Assembly (NCBI RefSeq): GCF_029784165.1
Contig: NC_073695.1
Location: forward strand, 144,622,754 to 144,686,753
Direction: 5' to 3'
DNA length: 64,000 bases
Origin: Wyeomyia smithii
Lineage: Eukaryota; Arthropoda; Insecta; Diptera; Culicidae
Below the pieces are notes generated by a model. That model was not told the origin of the DNA, did no database searches, and worked only from the letters and a program-made list of their open reading frames with translations. This document shows, in pieces, positions 55,619 through 64,000 of the stretch. The position numbers and the translations under genes are program-made. Every line of letters begins with the position of its first letter. Position 1 is the stretch's first letter.

Positions 55619-56632
55619 TTATGTTTTTTGTTTTTCTTTTGTGACCAGCAGAAAATTTAGCTCGTCTCTCTCAAAATAATCGTCGTCGTCTGATTCTAAA
55701 AGTGAAGTGTTCGTCGGTATTTGGGTGTCAGATTCCAGTTCTTGAGTTTCATGATTATGAACTTGTATTTTTGATTGGTATGCCCTCATTGAAACGTCCT
55801 CATCGAAAAGTTTTTGAATTTTAAATTTGTCTGATCCTGGTTTATGGATTTGATTATTTTTGGAATGGGCGAAATTGTTGTTTTTGGCAAACGGGGCATT
55901 GTTTGACGGGTTATGGTTTTGCGGTTTGTGTGTCGCAATATTTTGTTTGAAATCCAATTGAGTGTTGCGTTGTTATATCGTGGGCTTCTTCTAATGATTT
56001 GGGCCGATAACTTCGCACGTACATTGATAGCTGTTCGCCATTCAGTCCGTCCACGTATCTCGTGAGCGACATCAAGCTTATTAGTTTGTTAACTGCTTCG
56101 ATGGAGTGTTTGTAATCCTCCATTTGTGCTGCTGAAGATTTGATCGCTGTATCGATCGTTTTTACTTTGTGATAGTACTCAGTAAGAGTAGCTTTCCCTT
56201 GTTTGATGTAGAATAAAGATTGTATGTGTGAGGTAATATCCCTTTTGTCACCGAAAGAATTCAAAAGGACCTCTTTGATATCACACCATTCTGTAGGGTT
56301 GCCGGAGGCGATAAGCACCTCTTTTGCTTCCCCGACTATTTTCGATCTGACCACTCGTATAATTTGTTTATACGTGGGGTCGTCTTCGTAGTCTTCAAAT
56401 AAATCTAACGTCTGTTGTGTGTCTTCGATCCACGCAAGCGTTTCCTTACAGTTCCCATTAAAATTTGGGATATTTTCAATAGGGTCCGTGTGACGAAATT
56501 TATAAACGGATCTCTGGCTTTCTGTTCTAGTCCGCTTATGGTTTGCAGCAACCTGTTCTGGTTGTCTGTAAGTATTTATATTTGAGCAATCAGCTGCTCT
56601 GTTGAAATTGTATTAGGGGCTGGATTTGCCAT
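55619..56632 (-). pseudogene. gag: gag gene of the errantivirus-like element (frameshifted)
   Basis: The probable start MANPAPNTISTEQL at 56632 ends after 18 codons. Shifted frames continue with TDNQNRLLQTISG and NCKETLAWIEDTQQ into the capsid-like piece 55911-56460 (GEAKEVLIASGNPTEW, KRDITSHIQSLFYI). A final shift leads to the Asn-rich C-terminal piece 55619-55957 (NHNPSNNAPFAKNNNF, acidic end). The capsid resembles errantivirus Gag and lacks a zinc knuckle, as is usual for that group. Confidence 0.78.
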
Positions 56633-57178
56633 AATGCCTCTATTTAAATGAAATACAATATCACGCTTGCTTCTCGTGTTTGCTTTGCTGCTAGAAGCAA
56701 TGGTTACGCGGGATTTGAATTTCGTTTGGTTACGTTGAACTTCGCGGTTCGCGAATAAGATACCCTCAGGTTTCACTTTACTGTCACTGAATGACTAAGT
56801 CCGAAAGATGGATAGATATGCGCTCTTCTGCTTAGGTTCACCACTCGCGTTAATTGTGATGTTTTCACTTGTTAGTATCTCTGTTTGTTTTAGGTGATTA
56901 ACCTTGATTAGTCATAAGAAAAATCAAAAGTACTTACAGCAAAATTATCATATTGCCGGAGCCTGTGTGGTGTAACTTGATCATAGGTTTCGTTCCAGTT
57001 GGCTGCTTTTCCTCCCTAAAGGTCGCAAACTGTCCAGTATCCGCCTGTCAGTGGTCTCCCGGGCCTTTAGTTATCCGCCGTGAATGTGGATGAGTCGCTC
57101 TTCGTGTGGACTAGGTGTTACTTGAAGCTGATTCACTTTCAATTTTACTACTCTAGTTGCACTACTTTCCAACTGTTT
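56633..57178. other. 5' leader of the errantivirus-like element
   Basis: Untranslated region between primer-binding site and gag on the minus strand, about 545 bp. No long frame fits another gene. Packaging signals cannot be recognised by eye. Confidence 0.6.
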
Positions 57179-57191
57179 CCAGACTGCGCCA
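57179..57191 (-). promoter_or_regulatory. Primer-binding site
   Basis: On the minus strand TGGCGCAGTCTGG begins at the inner edge of the 5' LTR. TGGCGCAGTC resembles the primer-binding site of 17.6/297-type errantiviruses (tRNA-Ser type, from memory). Confidence 0.7.
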
Positions 57192-57274
57192 ATAATGTGA
57201 CGAATGACATTCGTTCAATAAAAATATATGTTTCCACTTGCTTGTTACACAGCACTACTAAGACTAAATTTTGA
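57192..57274 (-). repeat. 5' LTR, inner 83 bp only
   Basis: Matches the first part of the 3' LTR at 50283-50370. The remainder lies in, or has been lost to, the assembly gap. Confidence 0.8.
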
Positions 57275-57774
57275 NNNNNNNNNNNNNNNNNNNNNNNNNN
57301 NNNNNNNNNNNNNNNNNNNNNNNNNNNNNNNNNNNNNNNNNNNNNNNNNNNNNNNNNNNNNNNNNNNNNNNNNNNNNNNNNNNNNNNNNNNNNNNNNNNN
57401 NNNNNNNNNNNNNNNNNNNNNNNNNNNNNNNNNNNNNNNNNNNNNNNNNNNNNNNNNNNNNNNNNNNNNNNNNNNNNNNNNNNNNNNNNNNNNNNNNNNN
57501 NNNNNNNNNNNNNNNNNNNNNNNNNNNNNNNNNNNNNNNNNNNNNNNNNNNNNNNNNNNNNNNNNNNNNNNNNNNNNNNNNNNNNNNNNNNNNNNNNNNN
57601 NNNNNNNNNNNNNNNNNNNNNNNNNNNNNNNNNNNNNNNNNNNNNNNNNNNNNNNNNNNNNNNNNNNNNNNNNNNNNNNNNNNNNNNNNNNNNNNNNNNN
57701 NNNNNNNNNNNNNNNNNNNNNNNNNNNNNNNNNNNNNNNNNNNNNNNNNNNNNNNNNNNNNNNNNNNNNNNNNN
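57275..57774. other. Assembly gap, exactly 500 N
   Basis: The round length points to a gap of unknown true size. It falls between an LTR and a (TA)n tract, both hard to assemble, so the adjacency of the errantivirus-like element and R1 copy 4 is not proven. Confidence 0.99.

Positions 57775-57816
<42 letters not shown>
57775..57816. repeat. (TA)n tract at 3' side of R1 copy 4
   Basis: TA array emerging from the gap, followed by AATATATATC and then the R1 3' end on the minus strand. Confidence 0.93.
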
Positions 57817-57824
<8 letters not shown>

Positions 57825-59964
57825 TCAGGTTGGTTTCAGGTGGAGGGGAAATTTGCTTGGTATAGCAGCTGCTGTGCCGCATAGCAATGGTTCAGGTTCA
57901 ATTGTGTCACCCTCACGCCCGTGGTTTCGTGGCCGCCTTACCGGCTGGGCACCGTGGGCCTCCCATAAAGTGCTTGGCGTCCCGTTTTCCAGTACATACC
58001 AAGCACTTGGGAGGCTTCCCGCAGTCTTTAGCTTTATGGCCAGCACCACCACAACGCCTACATAACTGGCTCCTATCGGGCCCCTTGCAGGTCCAGGACT
58101 TGTGTCCTCCTTCGAAGCACCTGAAGCAAACGTCCGGCTGCTGGAGTATGCTCAGGGGACATACTGACCAGCCAACCTTAAGTTTGGCTGTCTTCAGGGC
58201 CAGAGTTGCATCGGCCGATGCAAGCCGGAAAGTGGTCACCTGGGTCCCCGCTGGACCCTTTCGGAGGTGAATTACCTCAGTGGCTACTTCCACTCCGCAC
58301 TTCTCCTTGAGGGCCTGTGCAATATCGCACCTCTCGGTGATTTCATCCAGGTTTTTGAGCTGGAGAGTCACCTCTGAGGTGAGTGCCCGAATTTGCACAT
58401 CTTTCCCGAGGACCTGCTCGGCTACCGTCTTGTAGGCAGCGCCCTTGTTTTTAGCATCCTTACGGAGCTCAAGGATCATCTCGCCGGTGCGAGAACGACG
58501 GATGGTCCGCACATCCGCTCCCAGATCCTTGAGCTGGGTTTCGCCTCTCATTTTCTTCAAGACTTCGGAGTACTTGGACCCCTCCGTCTTGAGTATGAGG
58601 GCGTCGCCCCTGCTTCGCGCCTTCTTTCCCATTTTTGGACGATTTGTCGCCTTCTCGTCGTTGCGCTTGCTGTCTTTTTGGCGCTTCCTTCCTCCCACGG
58701 TAACCTAAGGGTTTCCCGTAGCTGCCACTTCGGCAGACTTTTCGGCGGACTTGGAGGCCGTTGGTGTGCTATCTCGCGGGCTTAGCACAACCAACCGTTT
58801 CTTGCTGTTCTCGGGGGCTTCCCCCGGAGACTGCCTTGCTCTTTTTGCGGCTGACCCGGAGGCGCAAACCGATGCAAACGTGCAGGTGTCCGTTTGGACC
58901 GACTTCGTCGCCCTTCCGGTCACCTCCGTTGCATTCTTCTCTGCAGCCACCGCTCTTGCCTTGAGCTCGGCGTGCTCCTTCTTCGCAGCATCGACGGAGG
59001 ACCGAAGCATGTAGAGAGCCTGCTTCAGGTACTTCGTCGTGTTGGTGCGACTTTTCGCAAACTCGATTATGGCATCGAGCTGCTCCGACAGCGCTACTAC
59101 CTTCGGTAGCGTGTCTCGCTGTCTTCCGACCGCCTTTATCAACAGTGGACCAGCCACTGCGATGTCTTGCGTCGATCCGGTAGGCGTACTGCCTTTGCCG
59201 TCTTCGCAGGCGTCCTTTACTGCATCCATCTCCGCCTTTCTCGGCGGAGACCTCTGGATGCCTCCTCGTGCAAACGGGTTTTTCAACCCATCTGCGCCCA
59301 ATTGTTGATCTTCATTTTTTTCAATATTCATTCTTGTTAATTGGGTCCCCCTTCCAGCCGCTATCCTTATCCATACTGGAGTGGTCGCCTATCTGGTCCC
59401 ATGGTAGTCTATGCCGAAGCAGTGAGGCCATGGCTAGGGGCGGCTGCCATAGCGCCTTATGAGCAACTATGACACCCCCGACCGGCGCAAGTCAGGAAAT
59501 GACATCTGATCCCACTCCTGCCCGGTTCCCACCGGGCAATGAATTTGGAACGTACTGGAAGGCCTGCCAGGTTTTACGGGACAGAGACCCCTGCACCGGT
59601 TGTTGTCTCGCCGTTTCAAGCCGTTGTCACACGACCTTACTAAGGGAGCTCGGCGCAGGTGCCAGCCCAGAATCGTGGTACGAAAACGAAATCCGACTCT
59701 TATCATATGGCGTTGGGGGAACTTACTGGCATCAGTCCCAATGGGCGAATTAGTGCATTTTGGTGGTGAGAGCGGCACTATTCGCTCCGTCAGAGCTGCT
59801 TCCGGATAATGTGGCTTTTGTGAGAATTCGGCGGCCCAATGCCTGAGTCTCACCACAACCTAGGCTAGCTCTCGCTGATGGTCCGGGACTGCGTTCTTGC
59901 AGTTAGCACTTCCGTGGCCTACGGTAATCGCCAAATACCGACCCGTGGTGGCATACAGCTCTGC

Positions 59965-59966
<2 letters not shown>
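57817..59966 (-). mobile_element. R1-clade derivative, copy 4: 5' leader and ORF1 with ORF2 deleted
   Basis: On the minus strand it has the full 5' leader (59332-59966), ORF1, and only about 65 bp of ORF2 up to TGCTATACCAA. It then jumps to GCAAATTTCCCCTCC, the 3' terminal sequence of copy 2 (12617-12632). GCA is shared at the join. A short 3' tail then meets (TA)n, and the 5' end also meets (TA)n. Copy 4 therefore looks like a complete inserted unit of about 2.1 kb that lacks RT. Confidence 0.85.
57912..59331 (-). pseudogene. R1 copy 4 ORF1 (Gag-like), one amber codon
   Basis: It encodes the same 472-residue protein as copy 1 (start MNIEKNEDQQLG), with few substitutions. The Trp codon after ATGNP is TAG here (58702-58704, TGG in copy 1), dividing it into a 208-codon N-terminal part and a C-terminal part that still holds the three zinc knuckles (CFRCFEGGHKSWTC and following). 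One G-to-A change is the only disabling mutation I find. Confidence 0.87.

Positions 59967-60046
<80 letters not shown>
59967..60046. repeat. (TA)n microsatellite, about 80 bp, 5' side of R1 copy 4
   Basis: Pure TA array between the R1 5' end (GCTCTGCCAAA on plus) and family F sequence (CAACATGACAACTT). Confidence 0.97.
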
Positions 60047-60048
<2 letters not shown>

Positions 60049-60900
60049 ACATGACAACTTTTGGTTTCTGGCAAATAGCCAAAAATGGCCGATTTCCGTC
60101 TAATTCCGACATGAGTATCAACTAGAATGATACATTATGAACATTATGAAATTCATTGTTTAAGGGTTTAAAAGCCCATTAATTTGAATTCAACTATGTT
60201 CATAGCTTCTGAGATATAAGAGCGATTTTCACATTCTGACGCAGCGCCAAAACTAAAAGTTTGATTACAATGAAATTCAATAGCAACCTAAGCGGCAAAT
60301 AGACCCTTCAGTTGACACCAAGATAAAAAGAATAGGTCAGACCATCTCTGAGAAAAGTGAGTGCGAAAAAAAGGTGCACATACACACGTACACACCCACA
60401 CACAAACATATACACCTATACATGCATATATGCAGAAAATGCTCGATTCGTCGAACTGAGTCGAGTAGTATATGACATTCGGCCATATGGATCTCTTTTC
60501 TACCTTTCAATTAGCCTGTGATCGTTAAAAGAAAGTCAACATGTTTACTTGCATTATGTGATTTCACATTTTTATGAACAACGGACAAAGTTACAATCCG
60601 ATTGCAATGAAATTCAATAGCAACCTATAGGGGCAACTTGACCTTTCATTTGACACTAATTTTGTGATAATCGGTTCAGCCATCTCTGAGAAAAATGAGT
60701 GAGTTTAAACAACCTCAGGATAACTTTTCTTTACATAACTTTTGAACCATATGTTCAATTATTACGAAATTTGAAAGTTAAGGGTTCTGGAGACAGCTCG
60801 ATCACTTGAAACCAGTTTTATTGAAATCGGTTATGTGGTTTCTGAGATATTGATGTTTCGTGATTTTTACATTTTGACAAAACAACCACAACATATGACT
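60047..60900 (+). mobile_element. Family F dispersed repeat, copy 6 (fragments)
   Basis: A short left piece (CATGACAACTTTTGGTTTCTGG and AGCCAAAAATGGCCGATTTCC) is followed by right-half blocks. These include CATCTCTGAGAAAAGTGAGTG, the CA-rich tract 60380-60420, GAAAATGCTCGATTCGTCG and TGACATTCGGCC, and further CATCTCTGAGAAAAATGAG blocks. Shuffled relative to the longer copies. No gene. Confidence 0.6.
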
Positions 60901-60997
60901 ACCTAAATTCAATTTAGGAGTTTTCCGCCTACCTACTTCAACCTACACGCATATAAAAAGGGGGCTAATCAGTTATGCTCTTCAACAGTCCACATAA

Positions 60998-61040
60998 GCA
61001 CTGATGATGGTTGCATATAGCAACCGAAATACGTATCTGC
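60998..61040 (+). ncRNA. Hammerhead-ribozyme-like motif, near-canonical
   Basis: Stem I pairs GCA (60998-61000) with TGC (61038-61040). The catalytic core CTGATGA at 61001-61007 is perfect. A single T (61008) precedes stem II, GGTTGC (61009-61014) pairing GCAACC (61020-61025) across loop ATATA. GAAA is at 61026-61029. Stem III is the self-complementary ATACGTAT (61029-61036) with no loop. The predicted cut follows C61037. The layout, including the extra T and loopless palindromic stem III, matches 26971-27011 and fits hammerheads reported in Penelope-like elements. No protein-coding part of such an element is adjacent. Confidence 0.65.
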
Positions 61041-61585
61041 GGACGGTATTCGATTAAAGGGTATTCGATTTTTGTAGTAGAATTAAATGGAAACATAACC
61101 TATACTCAATATTCATTAAATTTCAATTAAAAAAAAGAGTTGAAATTTTTATATTTTTTTTTAAATAAACTTGATGTTAATACGCAAAAAAAAAGTCCAA
61201 AATGGAGAAATGAAAAATTTTTTTTTTATGGTAGATTAATTTTCTCATAAAAATTCTAATTTAAACATTTTTCAAAATATTTGTTCTGATGATTTTAAAA
61301 GATGGAGAGAGTCATTTTGAATCAAAAATCTCTTGGTAGTTAACATTCAAAATGCATCGGTTTTCGAGTTGTTTCTAATTTGAGCTCGAAAAATTATTAA
61401 AATTTAGGAAAATATACGTTTTTTCTTAATTTGTCCGTGGTTCTCCCGCAAAAACCATACGTGCATTGGATTGCTTTACCAAAAATATACAATTCATTCT
61501 TTGACAACAAGACGATTTGGCGAACGGTTCTTAAGAAAAGAGCTCTGAGAAATCACACATTATAACAACTTCACCATCTTTCTAA
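61041..61585. other. AT-rich sequence without recognised features
   Basis: Low-complexity A/T-rich DNA follows the hammerhead-like motif. No open frame of note. The first 50 bases (GGTATTCGATTAAAGGGTATTCG) contain a short direct repeat and could be the end of the element that carried the ribozyme. Confidence 0.4.
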
Positions 61586-62290
61586 TTATTTTTTTGCTTT
61601 TCTCATGTAAGTTGACTGTTGAGTTTTTATGTGGGTTATCAACTTTTCCAACTTTTCACAAAAATGAGATACAAATTTATCAATTGGTGTCACAAGTGTC
61701 TCTATATTACATCGATCTGTTGCAATCCACTGTTCGAAAGGTATTTCTCTTACACAACGTTCCTCAAGTTCTTTGAAAAAACTGTTTTCAAAATCTAAAT
61801 GGCTTGAGCAATGTTCAAATTTGCGGATCAATAATATCAGTTTTGCTGATAGCTTTAAAATAAACGTAAGCCTCACGAATTGAATTCATTGAGAGTCGCT
61901 TTTGCACATGTTGTCGTTCACCATCTTTTCTCAATTAAACGTAGTCCCTTTGCCCTGGCATGGCTCTCCTGACCTGGTAACTGTCATAAAACTGCAATAC
62001 CTCGTTTTTTACTTCCAGGGGCAATCCATGTCCAAGCCTCACGCAAGGAATAGCCAATATTCCACTAACCTCTGATATGCGCCGAGCCTGTTTCACAATG
62101 TATTCCGTTGTTTCAAACTTTTCTGTTACCGTTTGTTGGTTCCAAGATTTCGGTAGAACCGAAAGCATTCTTACTTAATCTTCCCTGGAGCATTCGGGCG
62201 CAGTAAATTTTTCTTTTAACTGCAAAATCATTTCGTCGAAGTCTCTCGCTTGACGTTTCAATAAATCCAGGTCTTCTTCAGCATCAAAAG
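61586..62290 (-). pseudogene. Remnant of an uncharacterised transposon-associated protein family (MPG-D-YV type)
   Basis: Three minus-strand pieces. 61935-62168 reads VLPKSWNQQTVTEKF, VKQARRISEVSGILAI and RRAMPGQRDYV. After a TAA, KDGERQHVQKRLSMNS and REAYVYFK follow. A second frame at 61586-61876 reads IPFEQWIATDRCNIETLV, KLEKLITHIKTQQSTYM. From memory this order matches a dispersed family of unnamed proteins in arthropods and cnidarians with the phrases MPGKKDYVS and QWxSTDR, believed to be transposon-derived. A stop and a frameshift show it is dead. The N-terminal DNA-binding part may lie in the acidic stretch near 62200-62290. Confidence 0.5.
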
Positions 62291-64000
62291 CGAAAATGTT
62301 TTTGCCTTTCTCCTAGAAAGGTATAGCAATCACTGGGAAAAACCAAAGGTACAAAAGTGGTCCCAATGGCCGAATGGCATATACCACTCGACCCCTTTCG
62401 ACGAACTGAGCATATTCTGTATGTATGTGTGTGTGTGTGTGTGTGTGTGCGTGCGTGCGTGTGGTTGTGTGTGTGTATGTGTGTGTTTGTGCAGATTTTT
62501 ATTCTCACTCACTTTTCTCAGAGATGGATAGGCCGATTCTCATGAAATTAATTGCAAATGAAAGGTCTTGTTGTCCCATAAGACCCTATTCAATTTTATT
62601 GTAATCGGATTTTTAGTTTAGAGGATATGTATCAAAATGTAATAATCATGAAACATCATTATCTCTAAAACCACAAGAATGAACGGGCTACCTGAAATAC
62701 CCCAACATTCGAATTTTATGAAGATTGAACTTGTGGTTCAAAAGTTACGTAAAGAAACGTGTTCTGAAGACTATTTAATCTCACTCATGTTTCTCAGAGA
62801 TGGCTGAACCGATTTTCATAAAATTAGTGTCAAATGGAAGGTCTAGTTGCCCTATAATACCCTATTGATTTGTTTTGCTATCGAACTATTACTTTGCCTG
62901 TTATGTTTAAAAATGTAAAAAGAACATATTCCGAAGACTACCTTGTCTCACTCACTTTTCTCAGAGATGGCTGACCCGATTTCCACAAAATTAGTGTCAA
63001 TTAATAAGTCTAGCTGCCTCATGACACCTTATTGAATTTTACTCTAATCGAACTGTAACTTCGTCTGTAATGTACCGAAATGTGAAAATCACCTAACTTC
63101 ATTGTTTCAGAAACTACACAACCGATTTGATCAATATTATTATCAGATGAGCGGGCTGGTTAAGGCTTGACTGATGAATTATGATTGAACACGTGGTTTA
63201 AAAGTTTGGCTGCCTCATACGTTCCCATTTCATTTGATTATATTCGAACTTAAGCAACCGTTACGTATTAAATTGTTAATAAAACAACGAAAGTCTATTA
63301 TCTAATAATATATATTATCTAATTATAGTAATTATAAAATTACATGACTTATTTAAACATAACTAGTGTCATACGAACGAGTCATCTCTTGAACTTCAAA
63401 TAACAAACTTCATAACAATTTGATATGTGGCTCAAAAGTTATGGAAAGAAAAGAAATTCAAAGACTATTTAAAACTATACTCGCTTTGATCGATATATGT
63501 GGCCTCAACATAATTGAAATGTGGTGTTCCAAATTCATTGATTCCTTCGATGTGTTTAAAGTCTGCAAATGCATGACGAATCGGCCATAGGATATGATCA
63601 AAGTCAAATAACAAATCGTTTGAAATGATTGGTTTTATCGAAATAACAACATCCTCGACTTTTAGCTTCTGTACATCGCTTTAATTCTGAATATATTCAT
63701 ATTTGGTGGTATTCGGTCATTTTCAGCAGATTTTCTGGCATCAATCTGACACCGAAAATACCCATATTAGAAGGTATTCAGTTATTTCGGTTGTTTTCCA
63801 GAAACTAAAAGTGGTCATCTCTAAATTCAAAATGGTGTCCAGGGTCAATGTTTGGTTTCTATGCATCATCTCGATTTGTAAATATCCATATTGAGTTTTT
63901 TTCGGTCATTTTCGACTGTTTCCTTGAAGTTGCCACTAAGCAATTCAAAATGGTGCCTGATTGGTTATTTTAGGCTGTTTTTCGGAAACCGGAAGTCGCA
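62291..64000 (-). mobile_element. Family F dispersed repeat, copy 7 (minus strand, continues past window)
   Basis: It starts at the right end (TTTTTGCCTTTCTCCTAGAAAGG on plus), then AAAAGTGGTCCCAATGGCCG, GACGAACTGAGCA and a TG-rich tract (62420-62490). Then come repeated CTCAGAGATGGCTGAACCG-type blocks, the TTAATAAAACAACGAAAGTC block near 63285, and CATTTTCAGCAGATTTTCTGG and GGTTATTTTAGGCTG blocks to the window edge. It is the most complete minus-strand copy, so it shows the natural order of the right half. Confidence 0.7.

Larger units (their letters stand above)
50283..57274 (-). mobile_element. Errantivirus-like Ty3 LTR retroelement with env (decayed; 5' LTR runs into gap)
   Basis: On the minus strand: partial 5' LTR (57192-57274, then N), primer-binding site, leader, gag, protease, RT-RNase H, integrase, env, polypurine tract and 3' LTR (50283-50603). 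Gene order and an env with a basic cleavage site match insect errantiviruses (Metaviridae). Every gene except integrase carries frameshifts or stops, and the protease motif is altered. The copy is an inactive endogenous relic. I describe only the damage and do not reconstruct it. Confidence 0.88.

Overview
This window looks like nuclear DNA of an insect, most probably a culicine mosquito (Aedes-like). That call rests on the repertoire: R1-clade, I-group and CR1-like non-LTR retrotransposons, a Penelope-like element, an errantivirus-type LTR element with env, hAT-like elements, and a dense dispersed repeat whose end (AAAGGCAAAAA preceded by a CA-rich stretch) I associate from memory with mosquito genomes. 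I see no host single-copy gene, no tRNA or rRNA gene and no CRISPR. The window is almost entirely transposable elements nested in one another, plus one 500-base assembly gap (57275-57774).

Layout. 1-3698: the 5' part of an R1-clade element on the minus strand (copy 1), abutting a 316-bp (TA)n tract. 4538-18136: a very large inverted repeat. Each arm carries the 3' part of a CR1-like element, a TATATAGC-type minisatellite, a CCAAT/TATA promoter-like module and about 0.5 kb of anonymous sequence. The centre is a nearly full-length but dead R1 copy (copy 2, 7412-12647) with (TA)n on both sides, and the right arm is split by a 2.06-kb non-autonomous hAT-like element with a perfect 8-bp target duplication. 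16655-24090: the rest of the right-hand CR1-like element, split by a dispersed repeat called family F here. 24088-28150: another family F copy interrupted by a Penelope-like element with inverted ends and a hammerhead-like motif in each arm. 29679-35292: a composite hAT-like element filled with other repeats. 35515-40310: a full-length CR1-like element with two long open frames. 41127-43247: a 5'-truncated R1 copy (copy 3) at a (TG)n tract. 43990-48719: an I-group element with RNase H and one nonsense codon in ORF2. 49300-57274: a Ty3-type integrase fragment, then a decayed errantivirus-like element with gag, pol, env and LTRs. 57817-59966: R1 copy 4, an ORF1-only deletion derivative. 60047-64000: family F copies, a stand-alone near-canonical hammerhead motif, and a pseudogene of a transposon-associated family.

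How it fits together. All four R1 copies sit at simple dinucleotide repeats, three at (TA)n and one at (TG)n, so the family probably targets microsatellites. Only copy 1 keeps its EN and ORF1 open as far as can be seen. Copies 2, 3 and 4 each lack something essential: the FADD active site, the 5' half, or almost all of ORF2. The most unusual items are the microsatellite-bounded R1 family and its ORF1-only derivative, the giant palindrome with R1 at its centre, the inverted Penelope-like element with paired hammerhead-like motifs, the isolated hammerhead at 60998-61040, and a promoter-like module that recurs four times. Clade and host calls come from motif recognition, without any database search.
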